Below, one piece after another: positions 1-7,679 of a stretch of 64,000 bases of DNA. The translations under genes were made by a program, and so were the position numbers. The notes under the pieces were generated by a model that saw only the letters and a program-made list of their open reading frames with translations, did not search any database and was not told where the DNA came from. The DNA comes from Microbacterium sp. USTB-Y (GTDB lineage Bacteria > Actinomycetota > Actinomycetes > Actinomycetales > Microbacteriaceae). Within the stretch, counting starts at the first letter, position 1, and each line of letters starts with the position of its first letter. The stretch spans positions 310,001-374,000 of the forward strand of contig NZ_JAGMTU010000001.1 in assembly GCF_023703415.1 (NCBI RefSeq), read 5' to 3'.

Positions 1-359
1 GCATCGCCTTCCAGGCGAGGGACGACGTGCTCGGCGTCTTCGGCGATCCCGAGCGCACCGGCAAGTCCGTGCTCTCCGACCTCCGCGAGGGCAAGGTCAC
101 GCTGCTCGTCGCGCACTCCCGCAGCCATGCGTCCTGGCGGGAGGCGTCCGCGCTGTTCGGCGATCCCGGCCTCGACGAGCGCGGCGCCGCCGTGCTCCGG
201 ACCGCGATCGTGGAGTCGGGCGGCCTGGCCCGCACCGAGGCCGCGATCTCCGGTCTGGTCGCCGAGGCACGTGCCGCCCTCCTGTTCTCCGCGCTCCCCG
301 CCCCGCTGATCGCCGAGCTCGAGAGCGTCATCGCCCGCGCGACGGAGCGCACCCGATGA
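1..359 (+). CDS. crtE: Polyprenyl diphosphate synthase (GGPP synthase type), 3' part
   Basis: The 5' end lies outside the window; the reading frame is open from base 3. The visible part starts IAFQARDD, the second aspartate-rich region of trans-prenyltransferases (FQ..DD), followed by an all-helical C-terminal half of about 118 residues. By family and context it would make geranylgeranyl diphosphate from IPP and allylic diphosphates, the precursor for the phytoene synthase encoded next. The stop overlaps the crtB start (ATGA at 356-359), so the two are probably translationally coupled. The first Asp-rich motif is not visible, so chain length (C15, C20 or longer) rests on context. Confidence 0.85.
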   Translation, partial: IAFQARDDVLGVFGDPERTGKSVLSDLREGKVTLLVAHSRSHASWREASALFGDPGLDERGAAVLRTAIVESGGLARTEAAISGLVAEARAALLFSALPAPLIAELESVIARATERTR

Positions 360-1249
360 CGGCCGTCGCGGGTCTCGCCCTCTACGATCGCGCCGCGGCC
401 CGCGGATCCGCCCAGGTCCTGGACAGCTACTCGACCTCGTTCCGTCTCGCGAGCCGGCTCTGCTCGCGCGCCGTGCGCGCCGACCTCGCCGCGATCTACG
501 CCCTCGTGCGCGTGGCCGACGAGATCGTCGACGGGTGCGCGACGGACGCCGGGCTGTCCTCGCCGGAGTGCCGGGAGGTGCTCGACGGCCTCGAGCGCGA
601 GGTGGAGGCCGCGCTCCGCTCGGGGTACAGCGCCAATCTCGTCGTGCACGCGTTCGTCACGACCGCGCGGGCGACGGGGATCGGCGACGACCTCACCCGC
701 CCGTTCTTCGCATCGATGCGCCGCGATCTCAGCCCGCTCGTCTTCACCGAGGAGCGCGAGCTCGACGAGTACGTGCACGGCTCGGCCGAGGTCGTCGGGC
801 TCATGTGCCTCGCCTCGTTCCGGCGCGGGCTCGCTCCGGATCCGGTGCGGAACGCCCGCTGGGATCGCGGCGCGATCGCGCTGGGCTCGGCGTTCCAGCG
901 GGTGAACTTCCTCCGCGACCTCGGCGAGGACGCCGACGGGCTCGGCCGCCGCTACCTGCCCGGGGTCGATCCGCACTCGTTCACCGATTCCCAGCGCGAT
1001 CGGATCCTGGACGGGATCGATGCGGAGCTCGCGATCGCGGGCGCCGTGATCGGCGAGCTGCCGTCATCCTCGCGCCGCGCGGTCGCCGCCGCGCACCTGC
1101 TCTACTCCGAGCTGTCCGCGCGTCTACGGCGCACCCCGGCCCGCGTGCTCGTCGGACGGCGAGTACGCGTTCCGGCGGCGCGCAAGGCCGCGTTGCTCGC
1201 GCGCGCCGCGCTGGTCGGCAGCGGCACGGCGCGGCGGAGCGCCCGGTGA
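356..1249 (+). CDS. crtB: Phytoene synthase
   Basis: A 297-residue squalene/phytoene synthase-family protein. It would condense two GGPP molecules to 15-cis-phytoene, the first committed step of carotenoid synthesis. The two Asp-rich substrate-Mg motifs are visible: VADEIVDG near residues 53-60, and NFLRDLGEDADGLGR near residue 180, followed by RYLP. Length fits bacterial CrtB. It overlaps the upstream prenyltransferase by 4 bp (ATGA). Its own stop overlaps the GTG start of crtI at 1246-1249. The C-terminus is Arg/Ala rich and not conserved. Confidence 0.95.
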   Translation: MTAVAGLALYDRAAARGSAQVLDSYSTSFRLASRLCSRAVRADLAAIYALVRVADEIVDGCATDAGLSSPECREVLDGLEREVEAALRSGYSANLVVHAFVTTARATGIGDDLTRPFFASMRRDLSPLVFTEERELDEYVHGSAEVVGLMCLASFRRGLAPDPVRNARWDRGAIALGSAFQRVNFLRDLGEDADGLGRRYLPGVDPHSFTDSQRDRILDGIDAELAIAGAVIGELPSSSRRAVAAAHLLYSELSARLRRTPARVLVGRRVRVPAARKAALLARAALVGSGTARRSAR

Positions 1250-2796
1250 GCCGGGTCGCCGTGCTCGGCGGCGGCATCTCGGGGCTCGCCTCGGCGGCCC
1301 TGCTCGCCGCCGACGGGCACGAGGTCACCCTCTTCGAGCAGGCCGCACAGCTCGGCGGGCGCGCCGGCAGCTGGGAGCGCGACGGCTTCCGCTTCGACAC
1401 CGGGCCGTCCTGGTACCTCATGCCGGAGGTCTTCGAGCACTGCTTCCGGCTGCTCGGCACGAGCGCCGCGGCGGAGCTCGACCTCGTCCGCCTGGATCCC
1501 GCCTACCGCCTCTTCGCCGACGGGGCGGCACCGCTGGACGTGCACTCGGACCGCGAGCGCTCGCTCGCGCTGTTCGAGTCCGTCGAGCCCGGGGCCGGCG
1601 CGGCCCTCGCGCGCCACCTCGACTCGGCCGCCCGCACGGCGCGGATCGCGAACGACCGCTTCCTCTACACCGACTTCTCGCATCCGAAGGCGTTCCTGCC
1701 CGGCGGCGAGCTCCGCGAGCTGCCCCGTCTCGCGACGCTGCTCGGCACCTCGCTGCGGAGCATGGTCGAGGCGTCGTTCTCGGACCGCCGGCTGCGGCAG
1801 ATCCTGCAGTACCCCGCCGTCTTCCTCGGCGGCTCGCCCGACATCGCGCCCGCGCTGTTCCATCTGATGAGCTCCTTCGACCTCGCCGAGGGCGTGCTCT
1901 ACCCGCGCGGCGGGTTCACCACCGTGATCGAGGCGTTCGCCCGCCTCGCCCGGGAGGCGGGGGCGCATCTGCACACGGGCGCACGGGTGCACCGGATCCT
2001 CGTCGACGGCGGCGCGGTCCGCGGAGTCGTCGTCGCCCGCGAGGGGCTCGTGCGCGAGGAGAGGTTCGACCGCGTCGTGAGCACGGTCGACATGCACCAC
2101 AGCGACACCGCCCTCCTGCCGGGTGCGGCGCGCGAGCGCTCGCCCCGGCACTGGCGGCGCGCCAACCCCGGCACGGGCGCCGTGCTCGCGATGCTCGGAG
2201 TCCGGGGCCGGCTCCCCGGGCTCGTCCATCACAACCTCGTCTTCACGGAGGACTGGGATGCGAACTTCGACGCGATCTTCGGCGATGCGCCCCGGGTGCC
2301 GGATCCCGCGTCCTTCTATGCCTGCGCCCCCAGTCGGACCGATGATTCCGTCGCGCCGGAGGGTCACGAGAACCTGTTCCTGCTCGTCCCCGTGCCGGCC
2401 GACCCCGCGATCGGCTCCGGGGGCGTCGACGGCGGCGGGGCGTCCGCGGTCGAGCGCGTCGCCGACCGCGCGATCGCCGCGCTCGCGGCGCACGCGGGCG
2501 CCCCCGACCTCGCCGAGCGGATCGTCGTGCGGCGCACCGTCGGGCCCGCGGACTTCGCCCGCGACCTGCACTCCTGGCGCGGCTCGGCGCTGGGCCCGGC
2601 GCACACCCTGCGGCAGAGCGCGTTCCTGCGCGGCCGCACCCGCTCCCGGACCACGCGCGGGCTCTTCTACGCGGGGGCGACGACGCTGCCGGGGATCGGC
2701 CTTCCGATGTGCCTGATCAGCGCCGAGCTCGTGCTCAAGGCGTTCCGCGGCGATCGCACGACCGGGCCGCTGCCCGTGCCGGAGGCCGTGCGATGA
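1246..2796 (+). CDS. crtI: Phytoene desaturase
   Basis: A 516-residue FAD-dependent CrtI-type desaturase that would convert phytoene to lycopene. The N-terminal dinucleotide-binding motif GGGISG is at residues 8-13, followed by a beta-strand ending in E (VTLFE). The C-terminus carries the CrtI signature region GLFYAGATTLPGIGLPM. The GTG start at 1246 is chosen because it overlaps the crtB stop and places the Rossmann motif at the extreme N-terminus, as usual; the frame stays open far upstream but that part is a crtB shadow. The stop overlaps the next start by 4 bp. Confidence 0.95.
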   Translation: MSRVAVLGGGISGLASAALLAADGHEVTLFEQAAQLGGRAGSWERDGFRFDTGPSWYLMPEVFEHCFRLLGTSAAAELDLVRLDPAYRLFADGAAPLDVHSDRERSLALFESVEPGAGAALARHLDSAARTARIANDRFLYTDFSHPKAFLPGGELRELPRLATLLGTSLRSMVEASFSDRRLRQILQYPAVFLGGSPDIAPALFHLMSSFDLAEGVLYPRGGFTTVIEAFARLAREAGAHLHTGARVHRILVDGGAVRGVVVAREGLVREERFDRVVSTVDMHHSDTALLPGAARERSPRHWRRANPGTGAVLAMLGVRGRLPGLVHHNLVFTEDWDANFDAIFGDAPRVPDPASFYACAPSRTDDSVAPEGHENLFLLVPVPADPAIGSGGVDGGGASAVERVADRAIAALAAHAGAPDLAERIVVRRTVGPADFARDLHSWRGSALGPAHTLRQSAFLRGRTRSRTTRGLFYAGATTLPGIGLPMCLISAELVLKAFRGDRTTGPLPVPEAVR

Positions 2797-3122
2797 GCCT
2801 CCTGTATCTCGGTCTGCTGCTCGTCTCGATCCTCTGCGTGGGGCTCGTGGACGCGCGCTGGCGGTTGTTCCTCTGGGCGGCGCCGCGTCGTGCGTGGACC
2901 GTGCTCCTGACGGGGACGGCGTTCCTGTTGCTCTGGGACGTCGTGGGCATCGCGACCGGGATCTTCTCGCGGGAGGGCAATCCGATCTCGACCGGGATCC
3001 TGCTCGCGCCGCACCTGCCCATCGAGGAGCCCGTGTTCCTCCTCTTCCTCGTGCAGCTGACGATGGTTGTCTACGCGGGCTCGCGGCGGATCCTGGAGAG
3101 CCGCAGGGAGCGTCGCGCATGA
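2793..3122 (+). CDS. crtYe: Lycopene cyclase subunit, C50 carotenoid type (CrtYe-like)
   Basis: A 109-residue membrane protein of the small heterodimeric lycopene cyclase domain family. Three hydrophobic segments are visible (LLYLGLLLVSILCVGL, VLLTGTAFLLLWDVVGI and VFLLFLVQLTMVVYAG). The conserved PIEEP element (residues about 73-77) is typical of these cyclases. In Corynebacterium glutamicum the CrtYe/CrtYf pair makes epsilon ends on the C50 flavuxanthin skeleton, giving decaprenoxanthin. Epsilon, beta or gamma ring specificity cannot be read from the sequence. It is coupled to both neighbours by 4-bp overlaps. Confidence 0.88.
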   Translation: MSLLYLGLLLVSILCVGLVDARWRLFLWAAPRRAWTVLLTGTAFLLLWDVVGIATGIFSREGNPISTGILLAPHLPIEEPVFLLFLVQLTMVVYAGSRRILESRRERRA

Positions 3123-3481
3123 AGGCCGCCTACCTGATCGTCGACGCGGTCTTCCTGGTGCCCTGCGTGCTCGTGCAGGCGCTCGCCTGGCGACGCAGGC
3201 CGCCCGGGCACGGTCCGGCCCTCCTCGCCACGATCGTCCTGCTCGTCGCGCTCACGGTCGTCTTCGACTCCCTGATGATCGCGGCGGGCCTGTTCACCTA
3301 TGACCCGGAGCGGATCAGCGGGATCCGGATCGGGCTCGCCCCGATCGAGGACCTCGCCTATCCGCTCGCGGCCGCACTGCTCGGCACGGCGCTGTGGAGT
3401 CTCGGCCGCCGGGCGCCGCGGCCGGCTCCGGATTCCCTGCACGGCGACGGGACGGCATCCCCCGAGGAGGCGCGCCGATGA
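3119..3481 (+). CDS. crtYf: Lycopene cyclase subunit, C50 carotenoid type (CrtYf-like)
   Basis: A 120-residue partner of the preceding subunit, with three hydrophobic segments and the related APIEDLAYPLAAAL element in place of PIEEP. The two small proteins would form one membrane-bound heterodimeric cyclase. The C-terminal 30 residues (Pro, Gly and charged) look like a cytosolic tail. Start ATG at 3119 overlaps the previous stop; its stop overlaps the crtEb start (3478-3481). Confidence 0.88.
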   Translation: MKAAYLIVDAVFLVPCVLVQALAWRRRPPGHGPALLATIVLLVALTVVFDSLMIAAGLFTYDPERISGIRIGLAPIEDLAYPLAAALLGTALWSLGRRAPRPAPDSLHGDGTASPEEARR

Positions 3482-4371
3482 GCTCCGCCGTCGCCCCCTC
3501 CCTGACCCGCGACCTGCTGCTGACCTCGCGCCCGCTGAGCTGGATCAACACCGCCTTCGGCTTCGCCGCCGCGTACCTGCTCACCACTGGACGCGTCGAC
3601 GCGGCGTTCGTGATCGGGACGCTGTTCTTCCTCGTGCCGTACAACCTCACGATGTACGGCATCAACGACGTCTTCGACTACGCCTCCGACCTCGCGAACC
3701 CGCGCAAGGGCGGCGCCGAGGGGGCGGTGCTCTCCCCCGCCCGCCATCGTGCGGTGCTGGCCTGGTCCGTGCTGCTGCCGGTGCCGTTCGTCGCCGCGCT
3801 CGTCGTGCAGGGGAACCCGCTGTCCTGGATCGTGCTCGCGATCAGCCTGTTCGCCGTGGTCGCCTACTCCGCACCGGGGCTGCGGTTCAAGGAGATCCCG
3901 TTCCTCGACTCCGTCACCTCGAGCGTGCACTTCGTCTCGCCGGCGGTCTACGGGCTCGTCCTCGCCGGCGCGGAGCCGAGCCTCCCGCTCACGATGCTGC
4001 TGCTCGCGTTCTTCGCCTGGGGCGTCGCGAGCCATGCGTTCGGCGCGGTGCAGGACGTCGTGCCGGATCGGGAGGCGGGGATCTCCTCGATCGCCACGGT
4101 GCTGGGCGCGCGACGCACCGTGCGCTTCGCCCTGTCGATGTGGACCCTCGCGGGTGCGCTCATGCTCTTCACGGTCTGGCCGGGTCCGCTGGGCGCGCTG
4201 CTCGCACTGCCCTATCTCGGTGCGGTGTGGCCGTTCCGCTCGGTCTCGGATGCGGAGTCGGGAACGACGAACCGCGGCTGGCGCCGCTTCCTCCTGCTGA
4301 ACTACCTCTGCGGCTTCCTCGCGACGATGCTGCTGATCTGGTGGGCGTTCCTCGGCGGCACGGCGTTCTGA
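3478..4371 (+). CDS. crtEb: Lycopene elongase, UbiA-type prenyltransferase
   Basis: A 297-residue polytopic UbiA-family prenyltransferase. The two Asp-rich substrate motifs are NDVFDYASD (near residue 64) and DVVPDREAG (near residue 196). In C50 carotenoid clusters this enzyme adds two hydroxylated C5 units to lycopene (lycopene to flavuxanthin). Its position after crtYe-crtYf, in the corynebacterial order, supports that role over menaquinone synthesis. It is the last gene of the operon; a strong hairpin follows at 4411-4444. Confidence 0.9.
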   Translation: MSSAVAPSLTRDLLLTSRPLSWINTAFGFAAAYLLTTGRVDAAFVIGTLFFLVPYNLTMYGINDVFDYASDLANPRKGGAEGAVLSPARHRAVLAWSVLLPVPFVAALVVQGNPLSWIVLAISLFAVVAYSAPGLRFKEIPFLDSVTSSVHFVSPAVYGLVLAGAEPSLPLTMLLLAFFAWGVASHAFGAVQDVVPDREAGISSIATVLGARRTVRFALSMWTLAGALMLFTVWPGPLGALLALPYLGAVWPFRSVSDAESGTTNRGWRRFLLLNYLCGFLATMLLIWWAFLGGTAF

Positions 4372-4410
4372 ACCGGCCGGGGCCGGTGCCGCGCGGGGAG
4401 CGCGCACGAC

Positions 4411-4444
4411 GAAGGCCCGCCCCGGCGAACCGGTGCGGGCCTTC
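4411..4444. terminator. Bidirectional terminator between crtEb and rplA
   Basis: Perfect 10-bp arms GAAGGCCCGC / GCGGGCCTTC around a 14-nt loop, between two convergent genes. It can serve both the carotenoid operon and the rplK-rplA operon. Confidence 0.8.
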
Positions 4445-4480
4445 GCGTGTGAGCGCCAGACGATGCCTGGGCGTTCAGGC

Positions 4481-5170
4481 TCAGATGGCGTTGACGTCCA
4501 GCGGGATGCCGGGGCCGAACGTGGTCGACACGGCGCCCTTCTGGATGTAGCGGCCCTTCGAGCTGGACGGCTTGAGGCGGACGATCTCCTCGAGCGCGGC
4601 CTTCATGTTCTCGTCGAGCTGCTCGGCCGAGAACGACGCCTTGCCGACGACGAAGTGCACGTTGGCGTGCTTGTCGACGCGGAACTCGATCTTGCCGCCC
4701 TTGATCTCCTCGACGGCCTTGGCCGCGTTCGGGGTCACGGTGCCGGTCTTCGGGTTCGGCATCAGGCCACGCGGACCCAGCACCTTGCCGAGACGGCCGA
4801 CCTGGCCCATGAGCTCGGGGGTGGAGACGGCCGCGTCGAACGCGGTCCAGCCGCCGGCGACCTTCTCGATGAGCTCGGCGCCGCCGACCTCGTCCGCACC
4901 CGCGGCGATCGCGGCCTCAGCGGCCGGACCCGTCGCGAACACGATGACGCGGGCGGTCTTGCCGGTGCCGTGCGGGAGGATGACGGTGCCGCGCACCATC
5001 TGGTCCGCCTTGCGCGGGTCGACGGAGAGCTTCAGCGCGACCTCGACGGTCGAGTCGAACTTCGCGGAGCCGGTCTCCTTCGCCAGGGCGACGGCCTCGG
5101 CGGGGGTGTAGAAGCGGTCTGCCTCGATCTTCGCGGCAGCAGCGTTGTAAGCCTTGGACTTGGTAGCCAT
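4481..5170 (-). CDS. rplA: 50S ribosomal protein L1
   Basis: A 229-residue L1 protein, full length for the family. It binds 23S rRNA at the L1 stalk and in many bacteria represses its own operon. Recognisable stretches include [20 protein letters not shown] near the N-terminus and [14 protein letters not shown] in the centre. The ATG start at 5170 is the family start ([11 protein letters not shown]) with GGGAG just upstream. It follows rplK by 11 bp. The usual downstream rplJ-rplL-rpoBC block is not adjacent; the carotenoid operon lies there instead. Confidence 0.98.
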   Translation of the reverse strand: MATKSKAYNAAAAKIEADRFYTPAEAVALAKETGSAKFDSTVEVALKLSVDPRKADQMVRGTVILPHGTGKTARVIVFATGPAAEAAIAAGADEVGGAELIEKVAGGWTAFDAAVSTPELMGQVGRLGKVLGPRGLMPNPKTGTVTPNAAKAVEEIKGGKIEFRVDKHANVHFVVGKASFSAEQLDENMKAALEEIVRLKPSSSKGRYIQKGAVSTTFGPGIPLDVNAI

Positions 5171-5181
5171 TGTTATCTCCC

Positions 5182-5613
5182 TCAGCCCTCGACCGTGATG
5201 CCCATGGAACGGGCGGTTCCGGCGATGATCTTGGACGCGGCGTCGATGTCGTTCGCGTTCAGGTCGGCCTGCTTCTGCTCGGCGATCTGACGGACCTGCT
5301 CGGCGGTGATCTTCGCGACCTTGACGGTGTGCGGAGTGGCGGAGCCCTTCTGCACGCCCGCAGCCTTCTTGATCAGCTCGGCGGCCGGCGGGGTCTTCAG
5401 GATGAACGTGAAGCTGCGGTCCTCGTAGACGGTGATCTCCACGGGGATGACGTTGCCGCGCTGCGACTCGGTCGCGGCGTTGTACGCCTTGCAGAACTCC
5501 ATGATGTTGACGCCATGCTGACCGAGCGCGGGGCCGATCGGCGGCGCCGGGTTGGCAGCGCCGGCGTTGATCTGGAGCTTGATCAGGCCGGTCACCTTCT
5601 TCTTCGGTGCCAT
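5182..5613 (-). CDS. rplK: 50S ribosomal protein L11
   Basis: A 143-residue L11, the GTPase-centre protein that binds 23S rRNA with L10 and contacts elongation factors. The N-terminus [14 protein letters not shown] and the [18 protein letters not shown] stretch are hallmarks of the family. The start at 5613 has an AAAGG-type ribosome binding site. A strong hairpin (5846-5879) separates it from nusG, so read-through or a separate promoter in 5614-5845 is expected. Confidence 0.98.
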
Positions 5614-5792
5614 AGTGATTCCTTTCTCGAGCAGACGCCCTGGGGCGTCCCTCTCCCGCGGATCCGGCATCTCCGGAACGCGGTGGTGTCCGCGCGCACG
5701 ACGAAGCGGCGCACAAACCATAGAAGTCTACCCGATCCCGGGCGCGTCCGCGCACGGCGGTCTCCGGGCCGCCCGCACCCGCCGCTCACCGC

Positions 5793-5829
5793 CAGGATCC
5801 CGCGACGGATGCAGGATCCCGCGACGGAT
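5793..5829. repeat. Short tandem duplication upstream of rplK
   Basis: CAGGATCCCGCGACGGAT occurs at 5793-5810 and again at 5812-5829 (period 19 bp), in the nusG-rplK gap. No function is evident. Confidence 0.6.
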
Positions 5830-5845
5830 CCGGCCCGCGAACGCG

Positions 5846-5879
5846 AGAACGGCCGTCCCTCGAGAGGGACGGCCGTTCT
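5846..5879 (-). terminator. Hairpin downstream of nusG
   Basis: Perfect 15-bp arms (AGAACGGCCGTCCCT and its complement) around CGAG, 22 bp after the nusG stop. It is a strong candidate terminator or attenuator ahead of rplKA. Confidence 0.8.
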
Positions 5880-5900
5880 GCGAGCGCTTCCGGGGAAGCG

Positions 5901-7013
5901 TCAGATCATCTTGGTGACCTGGTCGAACGACAGCTCGACCGGGGTCTCGCGCTCGAACAGCGAGACGAGCACGGTGAGCTTGCCGCTCTCCGGCTTGATC
6001 TCGGAGATCGAGCCGGGAAGACCCGCGAACGAGCCCTCCTTGATCGTGATGGTCTCGCCGATCTCGAAGTCGACCTCGGCGGTGAGCGGACGCGCCACGG
6101 CGGTGCCGCCCTTGGCCGCGACAGCCTTGGCGGTCGGGACGTCCTTGACCTCGACGAGGGACTTCAGCATGTTGAACGCCTCTTCGAAGCGCAGCGGGGT
6201 CGGGTTGTGGGCGTTGCCCACGAAGCCGGTGACGCCGGGCGTGTGCCGCACGACGGACCAGGTGTCCTCGTTCAGCTCCATGCGCACGAGCACGTAGCCG
6301 GGGATCCGGACGCGCGTGACCATCTTGCGCTGACCGTTCTTGATCTCGACGACGTCCTCCATCGGGACCTCGATCTGGTAGATGTCGTCCTCGACCTCGA
6401 GCGTCGACTTGCGCTGCTCGATGTTGGCCTTCACCTTGCGCTCGAAGCCGGCGTAGGAGTGGATGACGTACCACTTGCCGGGGAGCATCCGCAGGTCCAT
6501 GCGGAAGGACTCGTACGGGTCCTCGTCGGCGTCGACCGGGGCGCTCGCGGCGTCGGCCGGGTCGAGCTCGGACTCCACCGCGTCCACGACGCCGGCGGCC
6601 GCATCGATCTCCGCGACCTCCTCGGGGTCGAGGACGGGGGCGTCCTCCTCGCCGTTCACGTCGGGGCCGTCGTAGGGCGTGACCTCGTCGGCAGCGGCGG
6701 CCTCGCGGTCGGCGGCCTCCTCGGCCACGGAGTCGTTGAGGACCGACGCGGCGGCCTCGGACTCGGCCGCCTGGTCCAGGTTGAGAGCGTCGTTCACGAT
6801 CGCGTCTGCCTCCGGGTCTTCTTCGAATTCGATGTCTTCGTCGTCCGCGTCCGCGTCGTCGTCGCCCTCGATGTGCAGGGCGACCCGCTCGGCGGCCTCG
6901 ACGGCGCGCTCCTCGGAGGCGAGGACATCGCCCTCCTGAGCCTCGTCGTCTTCGCTGGACTGCTCAGCGGCGGTCGCCCAATCGACGTCGTCGCCAGAGT
7001 ATCGTTCGGACAC
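5901..7013 (-). CDS. nusG: Transcription termination/antitermination protein NusG with long acidic extension
   Basis: A 370-residue NusG. Residues from about 179 form the normal protein: an NGN domain (WYVIHSYAGFERKVKANIEQ) and a C-terminal KOW domain (GETITIKEGSFAGLPGSISE). NusG binds RNA polymerase and couples it to Rho or ribosomes. The first ~175 residues are a low-complexity Asp/Glu/Ala-rich segment that looks disordered. Such extensions are known in actinobacterial NusG but this one nearly equals the conserved part in length. It lies 55 bp downstream of secE, the conserved secE-nusG order. Confidence 0.97.
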   Translation of the reverse strand: MSERYSGDDVDWATAAEQSSEDDEAQEGDVLASEERAVEAAERVALHIEGDDDADADDEDIEFEEDPEADAIVNDALNLDQAAESEAAASVLNDSVAEEAADREAAAADEVTPYDGPDVNGEEDAPVLDPEEVAEIDAAAGVVDAVESELDPADAASAPVDADEDPYESFRMDLRMLPGKWYVIHSYAGFERKVKANIEQRKSTLEVEDDIYQIEVPMEDVVEIKNGQRKMVTRVRIPGYVLVRMELNEDTWSVVRHTPGVTGFVGNAHNPTPLRFEEAFNMLKSLVEVKDVPTAKAVAAKGGTAVARPLTAEVDFEIGETITIKEGSFAGLPGSISEIKPESGKLTVLVSLFERETPVELSFDQVTKMI

Positions 7014-7068
7014 TTGCTCTTCTCTCCTTCAGGTTCGGCCCGGGGTCAGACGCCGCCGGGCCGCGGGA

Positions 7069-7344
7069 TCACGCGGTTTTCCCGGGAACCCCGAAGACTT
7101 GCGTCGTCAGCCACGAGAAGGCCATGTCGAGGCCGTACACCAGCGCCATCATCACGATGACGAAGCCCAGGACGACCAGGGTGTACTTGACGAGCTCCTT
7201 GCGCGTGGGGGTGACCACCTTGCGGAGCTCCGCGATCACCTGACGGAAGAACAGCGCGATGCGACCGAAGAAGCCGAGCTTCTTGTCGCGGCCCGCGCCG
7301 CCGTTCGCCGTGGGAACCACAGCGCCCGATGCGTCCTGAACCAT
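7069..7344 (-). CDS. secE: Preprotein translocase subunit SecE
   Basis: A 91-residue single-span SecE, the small subunit of SecYEG. An amphipathic stretch (FFRQVIAELRKVVTPTRKELVKY) leads into one transmembrane helix (VVLGFVIVMMALVYGLDMAF), the typical arrangement. The ATG at 7344 is used; the frame stays open upstream only into the tRNA-Trp gene. The order tRNA-Trp, secE, nusG is conserved in many bacteria. Confidence 0.96.
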   Translation of the reverse strand: MVQDASGAVVPTANGGAGRDKKLGFFGRIALFFRQVIAELRKVVTPTRKELVKYTLVVLGFVIVMMALVYGLDMAFSWLTTQVFGVPGKTA

Positions 7345-7384
7345 CCTCGAGTACCTTTCGTGTGCCGGCTGCGCGCCGACGCGC

Positions 7385-7456
<72 letters not shown>

Positions 7457-7544
7457 AGAGATCCGGAGATCTCTGTCCGCATCCCCTCCGCGCTCCGGGA
7501 GACCCGGGGCACGGCGAAAGAATGCAGACAACAACTGCTCGTCC

Positions 7545-7550
7545 AGTGTA
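7545..7550 (-). promoter_or_regulatory. Candidate -10 box for tRNA-Trp/secE/nusG
   Basis: TACACT on the minus strand about 89 nt upstream of the tRNA-Trp gene, with a weak TTCGGT 18 nt further upstream. It is the best match in the divergent gap. Confidence 0.4.
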
Positions 7551-7679
7551 CGGCATCCGCACGGACGGACCGAACCGGGCGCGTCCCGCGCGCAGCCCGG
7601 GCGTGGCGGACGGGCCCGGCGCCGCGGTTGTTAGGCTCGGAACGCGGGTGCAGGCCCGAGGCGGAGACGAGGGGGGCCG

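Noticed and set aside
1102..3120. A 672-codon open frame antisense to crtI and crtYe
   Set aside because: Translation is Arg/Pro/Gly rich without motifs, and the opposite strand carries well-recognised carotenoid genes coupled by overlaps.
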